From: Pseudomonas neuropathica
Lineage (GTDB): Bacteria; Pseudomonadota; Gammaproteobacteria; Pseudomonadales; Pseudomonadaceae
Reading direction: 5' to 3'
Assembly (NCBI RefSeq): GCF_015461835.1
Contig: NZ_JACOPX010000010.1
Span: 1 to 64,000, forward strand
Length of the DNA stretch: 64,000 bases
The notes under the pieces are model-generated. The model had not been told where the DNA came from and searched no databases. It was given only the letters and a program-made list of their open reading frames with translations. This document shows positions 7,218 through 17,024 of this stretch, one piece after another. The first letter of the stretch is position 1. The number at the start of each line of letters is the position of its first letter. A program made the translations under genes and the position numbers.

Positions 7218-9986
7218 TTACGTTAAGTGTTGGATAAAGAGATTGACCGGGACATCCCCCAGCGCGTCGCTGATATTCAGCTCCCTGTTTTTTGTGACTG
7301 CGCTGCTTGAAAAAAGTCCCTTCAGGTTTGTCGCAGAGGCGGCGAACGGTAAAACCACCCGCGTATCGCCCCAGCGCAGCGCATCGACCTGAGGTACAGC
7401 ACCGTTTTCCAGCAGGGTCGCGCAACGGACCGGCACGATCACGATGGCCTGCTTCCCCTCGTGCTCACGGGCAAACGCGAGCACGTTGTGCGCCTGACTG
7501 CCGAGCACTTCCAGGGCCTGGTAGCTGCCCTGGCGGAACAGCTCGGCATGTTCGACGCGCAGCTTCAGCACTTGGGCGATCAAGGCTTGCTTGATGCGCC
7601 CGTCACGCCAATTCGCCAGCAACTCCACAGGTGGCAATGACTCCTGCAAAGCGTGTTCGCGAGCGGCGTAATCCACCGGCCGGCGGTTGTCCGGATCGAC
7701 CAGGCTGAAGTCCCAGAACTCATTGCCCTGATACAGGTCCGGCACCCCCGGCACGGTCATGCGCAGCAAGGTTTGCGCCAAGCCATTCAGCGCGCCGGCG
7801 GCGGCGATGCTGTTGACGGTCTTGCTCAGCGCGGCGCGCAGCAGCTCGCCTTCCTCACCGGTGAGAAGTTTTTCGGTGAACGCTTGCGCGGCGTTTTCAT
7901 AGCTTTCGCTCGGCGCGCTCCAACTGCTTTGCAGCTTGGCTTCACGCAGGGCTTTCTGCTGCCATTGCCAGATGCGCTCTGCGTAATCGGCGAAACCCGC
8001 CTGGTCGTCGTCACGCAGTTGCAGCGGCCAACTGCCCAGCAACGCTTGATAGAGAATCAGCTCATCGCCGCTCGATGGCATCTGATCATCCACCCGCACC
8101 GGGCGAGCGAGGGCGCGCCACAACTCGATCTGCTCGGCGTACCAATGGCTGCGCTCACTGAGTACGGCCAGACGTGCGCGGGTGTCTTCGCCACGTTTGT
8201 GATCGTGGGTCGCGGTGGCCAGCAAGTTGTCGGGGAATTCACTCAGCCGTTGTTGATTGACCGCATGAAAGTCGCTGAGCGGAGCGCTGAACTGTTCGGT
8301 GTTGTAGCCGACGTCATTGCGCGACAGCAGCACAGCGGAGCGATACAGCGCGGTGTCTTCCACGGCTTTAGCGGCTGCCGGTGAGGTCAGTTGCTGAAAG
8401 CGTACGCAGGCATGCTTGAGAATCTTGCGCGAACGCCCGCGCGGTTTACGCCGCCACGGCGTACCGCCAAGCCAGGCGGCAACGCAGTCGAGCACCGGCC
8501 AGTCGCCTTCGCCGAGGCTCTGTCGCGCACCGTCCATGGCCTGCTGGAAGAATTTTTCATCCTGCGCGGAGCGGCCCATGGCGCTGATGTACGTGCGATA
8601 CACCGGGAAGTGCACGATCAACGCCTGCAACACTCGGCGGATCGCCCCGAGGGTCAGGTCGCGGGTCATCAGGTCATCGCGGGCGACTTGCAGCAGGGCC
8701 TGGGCAACGCTTTCGCAATCGCTGGCGAGCGAGCCGTTGAGGATCTGCTGACGCGCCAGTTGTGCTTCTTCGATGAACGCGGCCGGGCGTTCGCTACGCC
8801 GTTGCCAGAGGTCGCCGAGCACGTGTTCGCCATCGGGGTCGTGTTGCAGCAGCGACAGCTGATTCATGAATTCATAACCGGTGGTGCCATCCACCGCCCA
8901 GTCGCGGTGCAGGGTTTCGCCGGCGCCGAGGATCTTCTCGACGTAGATCGGCAAATGTCTGCCCGGTGCCAGCAGGTCAACCCGGCGCCGCAGTTTGCGG
9001 CAGTAACCGCGCGGGTCGGCGAGACCGTCGATGTGGTCGATGCGCAAACCATCGACCAGCCCTTCGGCAATCAACTGGAAGATCTTGCCGTGGGTGGCTT
9101 CGAACACTGCCGGGCGCTCGACACGCAGCCCGCCGAGTTCGTTGATGTCGAAAAAGCGCCGCCAGTTGATGTCGTCAGCCGCCGTGCGCCAACTCGCCAG
9201 GCGATAGCTTTGACGTTCGAGCAACTCATGCAGTTTGTGGAAGCCTTCTTCGGTGGTCGAGTCGTAGTGCTGCAGGTTGTTCTGGATCGCTTCGAGGATC
9301 TGCGGATCAGTCGCCTGTTGCCGCAGTTGTTCTTTCAGCGGCATCGCCAGTGAATGGGCATCGGTCTGATAGCTGAGGGCACCGAAGCGATCGGCCAACG
9401 GCTTCAGCGCATCCGAGGATTTCAGCAGCTCAGGGTAATCATTCGGGCACACCGGGAAGTGATGGTCGTAGTGCTCGACATGGAAACTGCCGGTCTGCGC
9501 ATTGAAGTGCAGTTTCAGCGTGCCTTCCTGCAGGGCCACGCCGTAATCGCTGCCGAGGAACGGCAGCAGCAACTGGCCTTCCATCAGTGGGTCCGGCGAA
9601 TGCCATTGAATGTCGAAGAACTCGCCATAAGGACTCAGCCGCCCCCATTCCAGCAGATCAAGCCACCACGGGTTGTCGCTGCCACCGACTGCCATGTGGT
9701 TGGAAACGATGTCGAGGATCAGGCCCATGTGATGTTCGCGCAGGGTGCTGACCAAGCGCCGTAATGCCGGCTCGCCGCCAAGTTCCGGGTTGACCCGGGT
9801 CGGGTCGACCACATCGTAGCCGTGCATCGAACCGGCCCGCGCTGCGAGCAGCGGCGAGGCATAAATATGGCTGATGCCGAGCCGGGCGAAGTACGGCACC
9901 AATGGCACCGCGTGTTCGAGGGTGAAACCTTTATGAAATTGCAGACGCAAGGTCGCGCGCAGGGGCTGGATAAGCGCTTGATTCAT
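7218..9986 (-). CDS. treY: Maltooligosyl trehalose synthase TreY
   Basis: A 922-residue GH13 enzyme that turns the reducing-end alpha-1,4 link of a malto-oligosaccharide into a trehalose-type alpha,alpha-1,1 link. Visible signatures are YASPLLAARAGSMHGYDVVD near the N-terminus, region II LRIDHIDGLADP, region III YVEKILGAGE and TATHDHKRGEDTRARL further on, all typical of TreY. The length is normal for the family. ATGA overlap with the malQ stop at 9983-9986 shows translational coupling. It works together with TreZ, encoded two genes upstream, to make trehalose from alpha-glucan. Confidence 0.97.
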   Translation of the reverse strand: MNQALIQPLRATLRLQFHKGFTLEHAVPLVPYFARLGISHIYASPLLAARAGSMHGYDVVDPTRVNPELGGEPALRRLVSTLREHHMGLILDIVSNHMAVGGSDNPWWLDLLEWGRLSPYGEFFDIQWHSPDPLMEGQLLLPFLGSDYGVALQEGTLKLHFNAQTGSFHVEHYDHHFPVCPNDYPELLKSSDALKPLADRFGALSYQTDAHSLAMPLKEQLRQQATDPQILEAIQNNLQHYDSTTEEGFHKLHELLERQSYRLASWRTAADDINWRRFFDINELGGLRVERPAVFEATHGKIFQLIAEGLVDGLRIDHIDGLADPRGYCRKLRRRVDLLAPGRHLPIYVEKILGAGETLHRDWAVDGTTGYEFMNQLSLLQHDPDGEHVLGDLWQRRSERPAAFIEEAQLARQQILNGSLASDCESVAQALLQVARDDLMTRDLTLGAIRRVLQALIVHFPVYRTYISAMGRSAQDEKFFQQAMDGARQSLGEGDWPVLDCVAAWLGGTPWRRKPRGRSRKILKHACVRFQQLTSPAAAKAVEDTALYRSAVLLSRNDVGYNTEQFSAPLSDFHAVNQQRLSEFPDNLLATATHDHKRGEDTRARLAVLSERSHWYAEQIELWRALARPVRVDDQMPSSGDELILYQALLGSWPLQLRDDDQAGFADYAERIWQWQQKALREAKLQSSWSAPSESYENAAQAFTEKLLTGEEGELLRAALSKTVNSIAAAGALNGLAQTLLRMTVPGVPDLYQGNEFWDFSLVDPDNRRPVDYAAREHALQESLPPVELLANWRDGRIKQALIAQVLKLRVEHAELFRQGSYQALEVLGSQAHNVLAFAREHEGKQAIVIVPVRCATLLENGAVPQVDALRWGDTRVVLPFAASATNLKGLFSSSAVTKNRELNISDALGDVPVNLFIQHLT

Positions 9987-12061
9987 TGGTCACGCTCGGC
10001 AGCCTGAAGACGCGCGCACGCCAGTAATTCCAGACGTCGCGCCGCATCCGCGCCATCGAGCAGCGCCTCACTGGTGCCGGGCAAGCGCCGTGACCAGTTC
10101 GGATGAGTGTCGATGGTGCCGGGCAGATTCGCCTGTTCATTGATGCCCAGCGCATCTTCCAGCGGCAACAGCACCAACGGCGCGCGGGTGTGGCCAAGGA
10201 AGCGTACGGCGGCATCGACCACTTGATCGGCCTCGTGGGATTCCTCGCGAAAGTTTTGCGGGTCCTGGCTCAACGCGTTGCGCAGGCCTTCGCGCTCACG
10301 CTGGCGGTGATGACGCCATTCGATTTCACCATTGGCATCGACGAACCCCAAGCGTGCGTTCCAGTCGATATCACGACCATGCCACCAGCCGTTGAGCGTT
10401 GGCAGATCGTGGGTGCTGGTGGTTGCCAAGGCGTTGTCCGGCCAGTCGAGAATCGGTTTGAAAAAGGTGTTGTCCTGCTCGAACAGCAGCACGCGCATGC
10501 CGAGCATGGAGCGGGCGATGAGCTTTTCACGCAGGCCATCGGGCACCGTGCCGAGGTCTTCACCGAGGACGATGGCCTGGTGCCGATGGGATTCGAGGGT
10601 CAGCAATCGCAGCAAGTCATCGACCGGGTAATACAGGTACGCGCCATCGGCCGGCGCCGCGCCGTTGGGGATCACCCACAATCGTTGCAGGCCCATGACA
10701 TGGTCGATGCGCAAACCACCGGCGTGGGCGAAGTTGGCACGCAGCATGTCGATGAAGGCACGGAAACCATTGCGAATCAGGCCTTCCGGCGAGAATGCGG
10801 AAATGCCCCAGCCCTGGCCCGAGCGATTGAGAATGTCCGGCGGCGCACCCACGGTCAGCGAGGCGAGCAATTCATCCTGGAAACTCCAGGCCTGGCTACC
10901 GGCGCCATCGGCACCCACCGCGAGATCGGCGATCAGGCCAATGCCCATGCCGGCGCTGCGTGCAGCGGTTTGCGCGCGCTCCAGGCAACGGTGGATCAGC
11001 CATTGGCAAAAAGCGAAGTAGCCGATGCGCTCGGCATATTCTTCGGCAAACGCTTCGAGCGCTGCGCCGCGTGGGTCGTGCCAGTGTTCCGGCCATTGTC
11101 GCCAGTCGAGGTTTTCACCACGGGCGGCGCGCATTTCCTGAATGGCTTCGAAGCGGCAATGGTTTTCCAGTGCTTCACCACCGGCATGGCGGAAACTGGC
11201 GAAGTCCGGGTGCAGCGGGTGGTCACCGGCGACGAAACCCTCATACAAGGCTTGCAGGAGTTTTTGCTTGGCGTCGGCGGCGCTTGGCCAGTCGATCAGG
11301 GTCAGGTCTTCGAGTTGGGCAAACTGCTCGGCCAGGCCGGTCGCGTCGATCGCATCGCGCAAAGCGCGCTCACCAAGAATTGCGCCGGGGGCGGCGTACA
11401 GGGGATTGAGGAACAAGCGACTGGACGGCGAATAAGGGCTGTAGCGCCCGGTATCGGCGCTGAACATGGCGTGCAATGGGCTGATCGCCAGCGCATCGGC
11501 GCCGCGTTCACCGGCCACGCGGACCAGATCCTCCAACGCTTGGGTGTCACCGAAACCGCCATCGCCGGGGCGGCGCAGCGAATACAGTTGCGCACTCAGA
11601 CCCCAAACACGGGGAATCGGATTATCCACCGCATCGCCGACACTGAAGCAACGCTCGGGGGCCACGGCCAAGGTGAAATATTGATCGCCGATGTGCACCT
11701 GTTGATAGCCGACCGGAATCAGTCCCGGCAGTACCGCTTCAGAGTCCAGTTTCAGGTTCAGCCGCGAGCCGTCTTCAAGGTGGATTTCGCACGGGGTTTG
11801 CGGGGCGAAATACCGACCCAGATCAAGCCCGACGCCGACATCGCTAGTGAGTAGCGGCGGCAAGTGCCGGTCTTGTTGGGCAGCTTGCAGTTCAAGCAGG
11901 CTGGCGTCGATTTCCTGCGCGGTGCTGGCGGGGTGGCCGAGTCCGATCAGAACATTGCGCAGCACCGCCGGGGCGACTTTTTGCGGACGGCCGTTGGCGT
12001 CGATCCAGTCGACGGCAAGGCCGGCGCGGCTTGCAAGTATTTCCAGTTGCGCATCGCTCAT
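9983..12061 (-). CDS. malQ: 4-alpha-glucanotransferase MalQ
   Basis: A 692-residue GH77 amylomaltase that transfers maltosyl and longer glucan segments between chains. Motifs: LRIDHVMGLQRLWVIP (nucleophile Asp), GEDLGTVPDGL (acid/base Glu) and TSTHDLPTLNGWW (third acidic residue). The start MSDAQLEILASRAGLAVDWI at 12061 overlaps the treZ stop (ATGA); the frame runs on upstream to 12181 but only inside treZ. The long N-terminal region before the barrel is normal for proteobacterial MalQ. In this operon it probably reshapes short maltodextrins so that TreY can use them. Confidence 0.96.
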   Translation of the reverse strand: MSDAQLEILASRAGLAVDWIDANGRPQKVAPAVLRNVLIGLGHPASTAQEIDASLLELQAAQQDRHLPPLLTSDVGVGLDLGRYFAPQTPCEIHLEDGSRLNLKLDSEAVLPGLIPVGYQQVHIGDQYFTLAVAPERCFSVGDAVDNPIPRVWGLSAQLYSLRRPGDGGFGDTQALEDLVRVAGERGADALAISPLHAMFSADTGRYSPYSPSSRLFLNPLYAAPGAILGERALRDAIDATGLAEQFAQLEDLTLIDWPSAADAKQKLLQALYEGFVAGDHPLHPDFASFRHAGGEALENHCRFEAIQEMRAARGENLDWRQWPEHWHDPRGAALEAFAEEYAERIGYFAFCQWLIHRCLERAQTAARSAGMGIGLIADLAVGADGAGSQAWSFQDELLASLTVGAPPDILNRSGQGWGISAFSPEGLIRNGFRAFIDMLRANFAHAGGLRIDHVMGLQRLWVIPNGAAPADGAYLYYPVDDLLRLLTLESHRHQAIVLGEDLGTVPDGLREKLIARSMLGMRVLLFEQDNTFFKPILDWPDNALATTSTHDLPTLNGWWHGRDIDWNARLGFVDANGEIEWRHHRQREREGLRNALSQDPQNFREESHEADQVVDAAVRFLGHTRAPLVLLPLEDALGINEQANLPGTIDTHPNWSRRLPGTSEALLDGADAARRLELLACARLQAAERDQ

Positions 12062-13860
12062 AGGCGCTCTCCATCCAGAGGTTGCAAAGGGGTTGCGGCC
12101 GTGAGGCTGACAAGCGCGCAATACGCGGGCAGTTCGCCCGATTCCGATAGATCGACGCTGGATGGCTGTTGAAACAACCATACGGCCTCGGTCTGTGGAG
12201 GGTTGACCACTGGCGTGTCGCTGAGGTTCAGGTCAATTCGCAGCTCGCTGCCATTGCCCAGACGCCAGCGCGCACTGACCGCGCCATAACCGAGCATATG
12301 GGCGCCGAGCGCTTGCGTGCCGGACAGATGGGGAATGATGTATTGATGGCGAAATTGCAGCAGCTTCTGGTACAGCGCGAGGGTTTCCTGCTGTTTCACG
12401 CTGCCATTGCCGATCAGCCTGGGCTGTGAGGCGTGGAAGGTTTTTTCGGCGTTCGGGTCGGGAATCTGTTCGCGTTTGTGCGGATCGGTGAAGGCACTGA
12501 ACGCGGCGAATTCATTGCGGCGGCCCTCACGCACCAACTTGGCAAGTTCGCCGTGGTGACTGGTGAAAAACAGGAACGGTTGTTCGGCGGCGAACTCATC
12601 GCCCATGAACATCAGCGGAATCATCGGCGACAGCAGTAACAACACGGTCGCTGCCTGCACGGCACGCGGATCGGCGAGGTGATGCAGGCGCTCGCCGAAC
12701 GCACGGTTGCCGATCTGATCGTGGTTTTGCAGGAACAGCACAAACGCCGTGGAGGGCAGGTGTTCGCTGGGTTCGCCGCGTGGTTCGCCATGGCGGGTGA
12801 TGTGGCCCTGGAAAACAAAACCCTGACTGAGGCAACGCACCAATTGTTCGGTGGGTTGTGCCGCGTAGTCGGCGTAATACGCGTCAGTTTCGCCAGTGAG
12901 CAGAACGTGCAGGGCGTTATGGCCGTCGTCGTTCCACTGCGCGTTGTAGTCGTATTCCAGCAGGCTCGACTGGTTGAGTTCGTTTTCCACGGTCAGCCAG
13001 ACATGCCGACTGGGGTCGATCTGCGCGCGGATGCGTCGGGCCATTTCGCTGAGAAAATCCGGATCCTCAATGGCATGCACGGCGTCGAGGCGCAGGCCGT
13101 CGAAACGGTATTCGAGCAGCCACATCAGCGCGTTTTCGATGAAGAACTCGCGCACTTCGCTGCGACGAAAATCGATCGCCGCGCCCCACGGCGTGTGCTT
13201 GTCTTCGCGAAAGAAGCCTTTGGCGTAACGGTGCAGGTAATTGCCGTCCGGGCCGAAGTGGTTGTAGACCACGTCGAGAATTACCGCTAGACCGTGGCTG
13301 TGGGCGCTGTCGATCAGGTGTTTGAGTTGTTCCGGCGTGCCGTAGGAGGCTTGCGGGGCGTAGGGCAAAACACCGTCGTAGCCCCAATTGCGTTCGCCAG
13401 GGAACTGCGCCAGCGGCATCAGTTCGATGGCGGTGATGCCCAGGCCTGCAATGCGCGCCAGATGTTGTTCGACTTCCGCGAAACCACCGAGCGCACCGAC
13501 GTGCAACTCGTAGATCACCGCTTCGCTCCATGGCCGACCGTGCCAGGCCGTGTGTCGCCATTGATAAGCCAGAGGATCGACCACCACGCTGTGGCGGTCG
13601 AGTTCGCCATCCTGGGCTCTGGAGGCCGGGTCGGGCACCTCCAGTTCGCCGTCGATGTTGTAGCGGTAGCGGGTGCCCGCCGGACAGCGGGCCTTGATCA
13701 CAAACCAGCCGTCTGCCTGAGACAGCATCGGCAGCGACTGACCGTTTTCGAGTTCGACACTCACGTAAAACGCATCCGGCGCCCATAGCGCAAATTGCGT
13801 GTGTTCGGCGTCCAGCATGATCGCGCCGTGGGGCCAGGTTTCAGTAGACCGTAACGGCAT
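12058..13860 (-). CDS. treZ: Maltooligosyl trehalose trehalohydrolase TreZ
   Basis: A 600-residue GH13 enzyme that cuts trehalose from the maltooligosyl-trehalose made by TreY. An N-terminal E-set/CBM48-like domain (FALWAPDAFYVSVELENG) precedes the barrel. Region I DVVYNHFGPDGNYL, region II GLRLDAVHAI, region III TVENELN and region IV LQNHDQIGNRAFG are all visible. The FGPDGNYL after region I is a TreZ hallmark. GGGAGG lies nine bases upstream of the ATG at 13860. It lies 18 bp downstream of glgA and overlaps malQ by four bases. Confidence 0.97.
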   Translation of the reverse strand: MPLRSTETWPHGAIMLDAEHTQFALWAPDAFYVSVELENGQSLPMLSQADGWFVIKARCPAGTRYRYNIDGELEVPDPASRAQDGELDRHSVVVDPLAYQWRHTAWHGRPWSEAVIYELHVGALGGFAEVEQHLARIAGLGITAIELMPLAQFPGERNWGYDGVLPYAPQASYGTPEQLKHLIDSAHSHGLAVILDVVYNHFGPDGNYLHRYAKGFFREDKHTPWGAAIDFRRSEVREFFIENALMWLLEYRFDGLRLDAVHAIEDPDFLSEMARRIRAQIDPSRHVWLTVENELNQSSLLEYDYNAQWNDDGHNALHVLLTGETDAYYADYAAQPTEQLVRCLSQGFVFQGHITRHGEPRGEPSEHLPSTAFVLFLQNHDQIGNRAFGERLHHLADPRAVQAATVLLLLSPMIPLMFMGDEFAAEQPFLFFTSHHGELAKLVREGRRNEFAAFSAFTDPHKREQIPDPNAEKTFHASQPRLIGNGSVKQQETLALYQKLLQFRHQYIIPHLSGTQALGAHMLGYGAVSARWRLGNGSELRIDLNLSDTPVVNPPQTEAVWLFQQPSSVDLSESGELPAYCALVSLTAATPLQPLDGERL

Positions 13861-13878
13861 CGTGGTGAACCTCCCTGG

Positions 13879-15465
13879 TTATTTGTGGTGAGCTTTACCC
13901 AGCGCCTTGGCGACCAGTTGTTCGTAGAGTTCGGCGTACGGTTCAACCGCTTTGCACCAGTTGAACGGCGCAGCCATTGCCCGGCAACGCATGGCGTTGA
14001 GCAGTTCGGGGAAGGCGAATACCTTGAATGCGCGGCTCAGGGCCTCTTGATAGCTTTCAGCGGTGGACTCATCGAAGAGGAAACCGGTGACGCCGTTTTC
14101 AATGGTGTCGGCCAGACCGCCGGTATTGCGTGCGACTGGCAGCGAGCCGAAACGCTGGGCGTACATCTGGCTCAAACCGCAAGGCTCATAACGCGAAGGC
14201 ATCAGCAGGAAATCGCTGCCGGCAAACATGCGTCGGGCGTCGGTTTCGTTGAAGCCGATGCGCACACCGATCTGCCCTGGAAAGCGCAGCGCCAGTTCGC
14301 GCATGGCTTGTTCTTCTTCCGGCTCGCCGCGACCGATGATTGCGATCTGGCCACCGTTCTGCACGATGTATTCGGATACCGCTATCGTCAGGTCCAGACC
14401 TTTCTGGTAGACCAGGCGCGACACCACAGCGAACAGCGGTCCGCTGGAATCGTTGAGGCCGAACAGCTCACGCACGTGCGCGGCGTTGACCGCTTTGCCG
14501 TCCCAGTCACCAATGGCAAACGGTGCAAACAGGTGCGGATCGGTGGCAGCATCCCAGCTTTCATCGATGCCGTTGGGGATACCGCTGAGCAAGCCTTGCT
14601 GAGTCTTGGCGGCCAGAAAGCCGTCGAGGCCACAGCCGAAATCCGGGGTGGTGATTTCCTGCGCGTAAGTGGCGCTGACCGTGGTGATATGACTCGAATA
14701 CGCCATGCCAGCCTTGAGGAACGACATCTTGCCGTAGAACTCCATGCCTTCCTGTTGCAGGGCATGGGCTGGAATCCCCAGCTCCGGGCAGGAACCCAGG
14801 CTGGTCACGCCTTGATAGGCGAGGTTGTGAATGGTGAACAGGGTGGGCGTACGCTGCCCGCGCCAGTGCATATAGGCAGGCGCGAGACCGGCCGGCCAGT
14901 CATGGGCGTGCACCAGATCCGGGCACCAGTGAATTTGCGCGAGGTTAGCGGCGATGTCGGCGGCAGCCAGACCGAGACGGGCAAAGCGAATGTGGTTATC
15001 CGGCCAGTCGCGGCCGTTGTTGGCGCCGTAGGGCGAACCTTCGCGCTCATAGAGTTCGGGGCAGATCAGCACGTAGATGACCAGACCGTCCGGCATGTCC
15101 ATGCGCCCGATCTTGCACGGCGGCAGCGCTGCGTGGCCGCCCAGTTCGCCGATGATGTGGATCGGATTTTCGCTGTGCATCACCTGCGGGTAACCGGGGA
15201 TCAACACGCGCACGTCGTGCAGATGGGCCATGGCCCGGGGCAGGGCAGCGGAGACGTCACCCAGACCACCGGTCTTGACCAGATCGGCGATTTCCGAGGT
15301 AACGAACAACACTTTTTTCTTGTTAGGGTTCTGACTCGCTACCGGAGTCAGTGTTTTGGTGCCGGGGATGTTGATCTGTCGGCTGCCAGGAACACTGATG
15401 GTGCTCGATTCACCAACCGCCTGCTGAGCACGCTCTCCCTGAATTTCCAATGCCGCACTGATCAT
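13879..15465 (-). CDS. glgA: Glycogen synthase GlgA (GT5, ADP-glucose type)
   Basis: A 528-residue glucosyltransferase extending alpha-1,4-glucan from ADP-glucose. After a roughly 50-residue N-terminal extension rich in Ala, Gln and Thr comes KKVLFVTSEIADLVKTGGLG, containing the ADP-glucose-binding KTGGL motif. The C-terminal half holds ISRGEPEE-like and SRYEPCGLSQMYAQRFGSLP, the conserved Glu-containing region of retaining GT-B enzymes. The start MISAALEIQG at 15465 has GGGAGA six bases upstream. It is the first gene of the trehalose/glucan operon, and the 592-bp region upstream presumably carries the promoter. Confidence 0.95.
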   Translation of the reverse strand: MISAALEIQGERAQQAVGESSTISVPGSRQINIPGTKTLTPVASQNPNKKKVLFVTSEIADLVKTGGLGDVSAALPRAMAHLHDVRVLIPGYPQVMHSENPIHIIGELGGHAALPPCKIGRMDMPDGLVIYVLICPELYEREGSPYGANNGRDWPDNHIRFARLGLAAADIAANLAQIHWCPDLVHAHDWPAGLAPAYMHWRGQRTPTLFTIHNLAYQGVTSLGSCPELGIPAHALQQEGMEFYGKMSFLKAGMAYSSHITTVSATYAQEITTPDFGCGLDGFLAAKTQQGLLSGIPNGIDESWDAATDPHLFAPFAIGDWDGKAVNAAHVRELFGLNDSSGPLFAVVSRLVYQKGLDLTIAVSEYIVQNGGQIAIIGRGEPEEEQAMRELALRFPGQIGVRIGFNETDARRMFAGSDFLLMPSRYEPCGLSQMYAQRFGSLPVARNTGGLADTIENGVTGFLFDESTAESYQEALSRAFKVFAFPELLNAMRCRAMAAPFNWCKAVEPYAELYEQLVAKALGKAHHK

Positions 15466-16057
15466 ATGAATCTCCCGTCTCGTTGATCTGATTCTTGTCT
15501 TGAACAAGCGATGTCCATGGCCAAGTCCTGTGGCCGGGCGCAAACGCGCCACGCATCGGTGAGCAAACGCTACCCAACACGCGCAAGCAGAATGGGTGAA
15601 CGGGCCGTTGCAAGGATTGCACCAGTCGCTATGGCCCTGTCTTTCAGATGACCAGCCGCCGCGCGCAAAAGTTTCGACTTTTTTTCCGCGATGTGACCGG
15701 TCGGTTTTACCCCGCGAAAGTCAGTCTAGGCCAGATCCTAGAGCGGGGCGGAGCAAATGGGTAAATTGTTCGACAATCGGTTGGCAAGCCACGCCGACCG
15801 TCCTTTTGAGGGGGAAACGCACCGACGAAGTGCAGGTTTTTCTGCAAGGGAGGGCCAAAACGGTGACTGGGTGGTCACGATTTTGTGCTAGCGAGGAGGG
15901 CGGTTGCACTGTTGTGGTGCGGGCAGTTTGTTGATGGGGTGACTGTTATGTCGCTATCGCGAGCAGGCTCACTCCTACATTTGAAATGCGTTCCACCTGT
16001 AGGAGTGAGCCTGCTCGCGATAGCAATAGTGACTTCACCCTCTATTTGCAGAAAGGG
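15466..16057. other. 592-bp intergenic region upstream of glgA
   Basis: No convincing gene: short open frames here lack ribosome sites. It must contain the glgA operon promoter. The part at 15650-15900 is less structured. The distal end holds a REP pair (15953-16024), next to the 3' end of the dehydrogenase gene. I could not identify a confident -35/-10 pair. Confidence 0.6.
15953..16024. repeat. REP pair (27-bp inverted repeat)
   Basis: 15953-15979 and 15998-16024 are exact reverse complements with the same GTAGGAGTGAGCCTGCTCGC core as the element at 6694, here with a short 18-bp spacer and in the opposite arm order (tail-in instead of head-in). Confidence 0.92.
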
Positions 16058-17011
16058 TCAGTTCAGCAGGCGAATCGGCTCCCCAGCCGACCAAGCCTGA
16101 ATATCCTCGATCATCTGCGAAAAGAACTGCTCATAATTCTGCCGGCTGACATACCCGACATGTGGGGTCGCGAGCACATTGTCCAGTGTGCGAAACGGGT
16201 GCATCGCGGGCAGCGGTTCCTGTTCGAACACGTCCAGCGCTGCCCCGGCGATCTGCTGTTTCTGCAACGCCTTGATCAGCGCCGCCTCATCGACAATCGG
16301 CCCGCGGGCGGTGTTGACCAGCAGGGCCGTCGGTTTCATCCAGCCCAGTGCCTGCGCATCGACCAGCCCGCGACTGCGCTCGCTGAGTACCAGATGCACC
16401 GACAATACGTCCGCCTGCTCGAACAGTTCCTGCTTGCTCACGTACGTCACGCCAGCCTGTTCAGCGCGTTCGGCGGTGAGGTTTTCGCTCCAGGCAATCA
16501 CCCGCATGCCGAACACCTGGCCAAACTGCGCGACGCGCTGGCCGATGCTGCCAAGACCCAAAATCCCGAGGGTCTTGCCATGCAGATCGCCGCCCAGCCC
16601 TTGCTGCCAATGGCCGGCGCGAAGGGCATTCGCTTCATTCACCAGATTGCGCGTGGCCGCCATGATCAGCGCCCAGGTCAACTCCGGCGCGGCATGCTTG
16701 TAACTGTCGGTGCCGCAAACCTTGATCCCCAGCCTGGCGGCCGCTTGCATATCCAGCGCTGCGTTGCGCATGCCGCCGGTGACCAGCAACTTCAGATGAG
16801 GCAAGCGCTTGAGCAAATCCTCATCGAAGCGCGTGCGCTCGCGCATCACGCAGATCACCTGATAGCGGCCCAGTCGCTCGGCCAGTGTGGCATTGTCCGC
16901 CGGGTAATCGTGTTCGAACGTCACCTCACCGAGGCCATCGAGCACCGACCAGTCGACCACGTCGCGGGCCACGTCCTGCCAGTCATCGATCACTGCAATC
17001 TGCACCGCCAT
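16058..17011 (-). CDS. D-2-hydroxyacid dehydrogenase
   Basis: A 317-residue NAD(P)-dependent dehydrogenase of the D-isomer-specific 2-hydroxyacid family (phosphoglycerate/glyoxylate reductase fold). The Rossmann motif GILGLGSIGQRVAQFG is near residue 150, the substrate-binding Arg lies in NTARGPIVDE, the catalytic Glu in DVFEQEPLP and the catalytic His in TPHVGYVS. TDSYKHAAPELTWALIMAATR is the usual hinge helix. The start MAVQIAVIDDWQ is 17011. It lies 13 bp downstream of the hydrolase gene. The exact substrate is not determinable. Confidence 0.92.
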   Translation of the reverse strand: MAVQIAVIDDWQDVARDVVDWSVLDGLGEVTFEHDYPADNATLAERLGRYQVICVMRERTRFDEDLLKRLPHLKLLVTGGMRNAALDMQAAARLGIKVCGTDSYKHAAPELTWALIMAATRNLVNEANALRAGHWQQGLGGDLHGKTLGILGLGSIGQRVAQFGQVFGMRVIAWSENLTAERAEQAGVTYVSKQELFEQADVLSVHLVLSERSRGLVDAQALGWMKPTALLVNTARGPIVDEAALIKALQKQQIAGAALDVFEQEPLPAMHPFRTLDNVLATPHVGYVSRQNYEQFFSQMIEDIQAWSAGEPIRLLN

Positions 17012-17024
17012 CAGCCTTACCTCA

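Noticed and set aside
10103..11854. 583-codon plus-strand frame opposite malQ
   Set aside because: Antisense shadow of malQ; the translation shows no domain pattern.
13885..15486. 533-codon plus-strand frame opposite glgA
   Set aside because: Antisense to glgA with its clear KTGGL motif; no start site.
15596..15934. 112-codon frame upstream of glgA
   Set aside because: No ribosome site, biased composition and no family pattern; the region is better explained as promoter and REP DNA.
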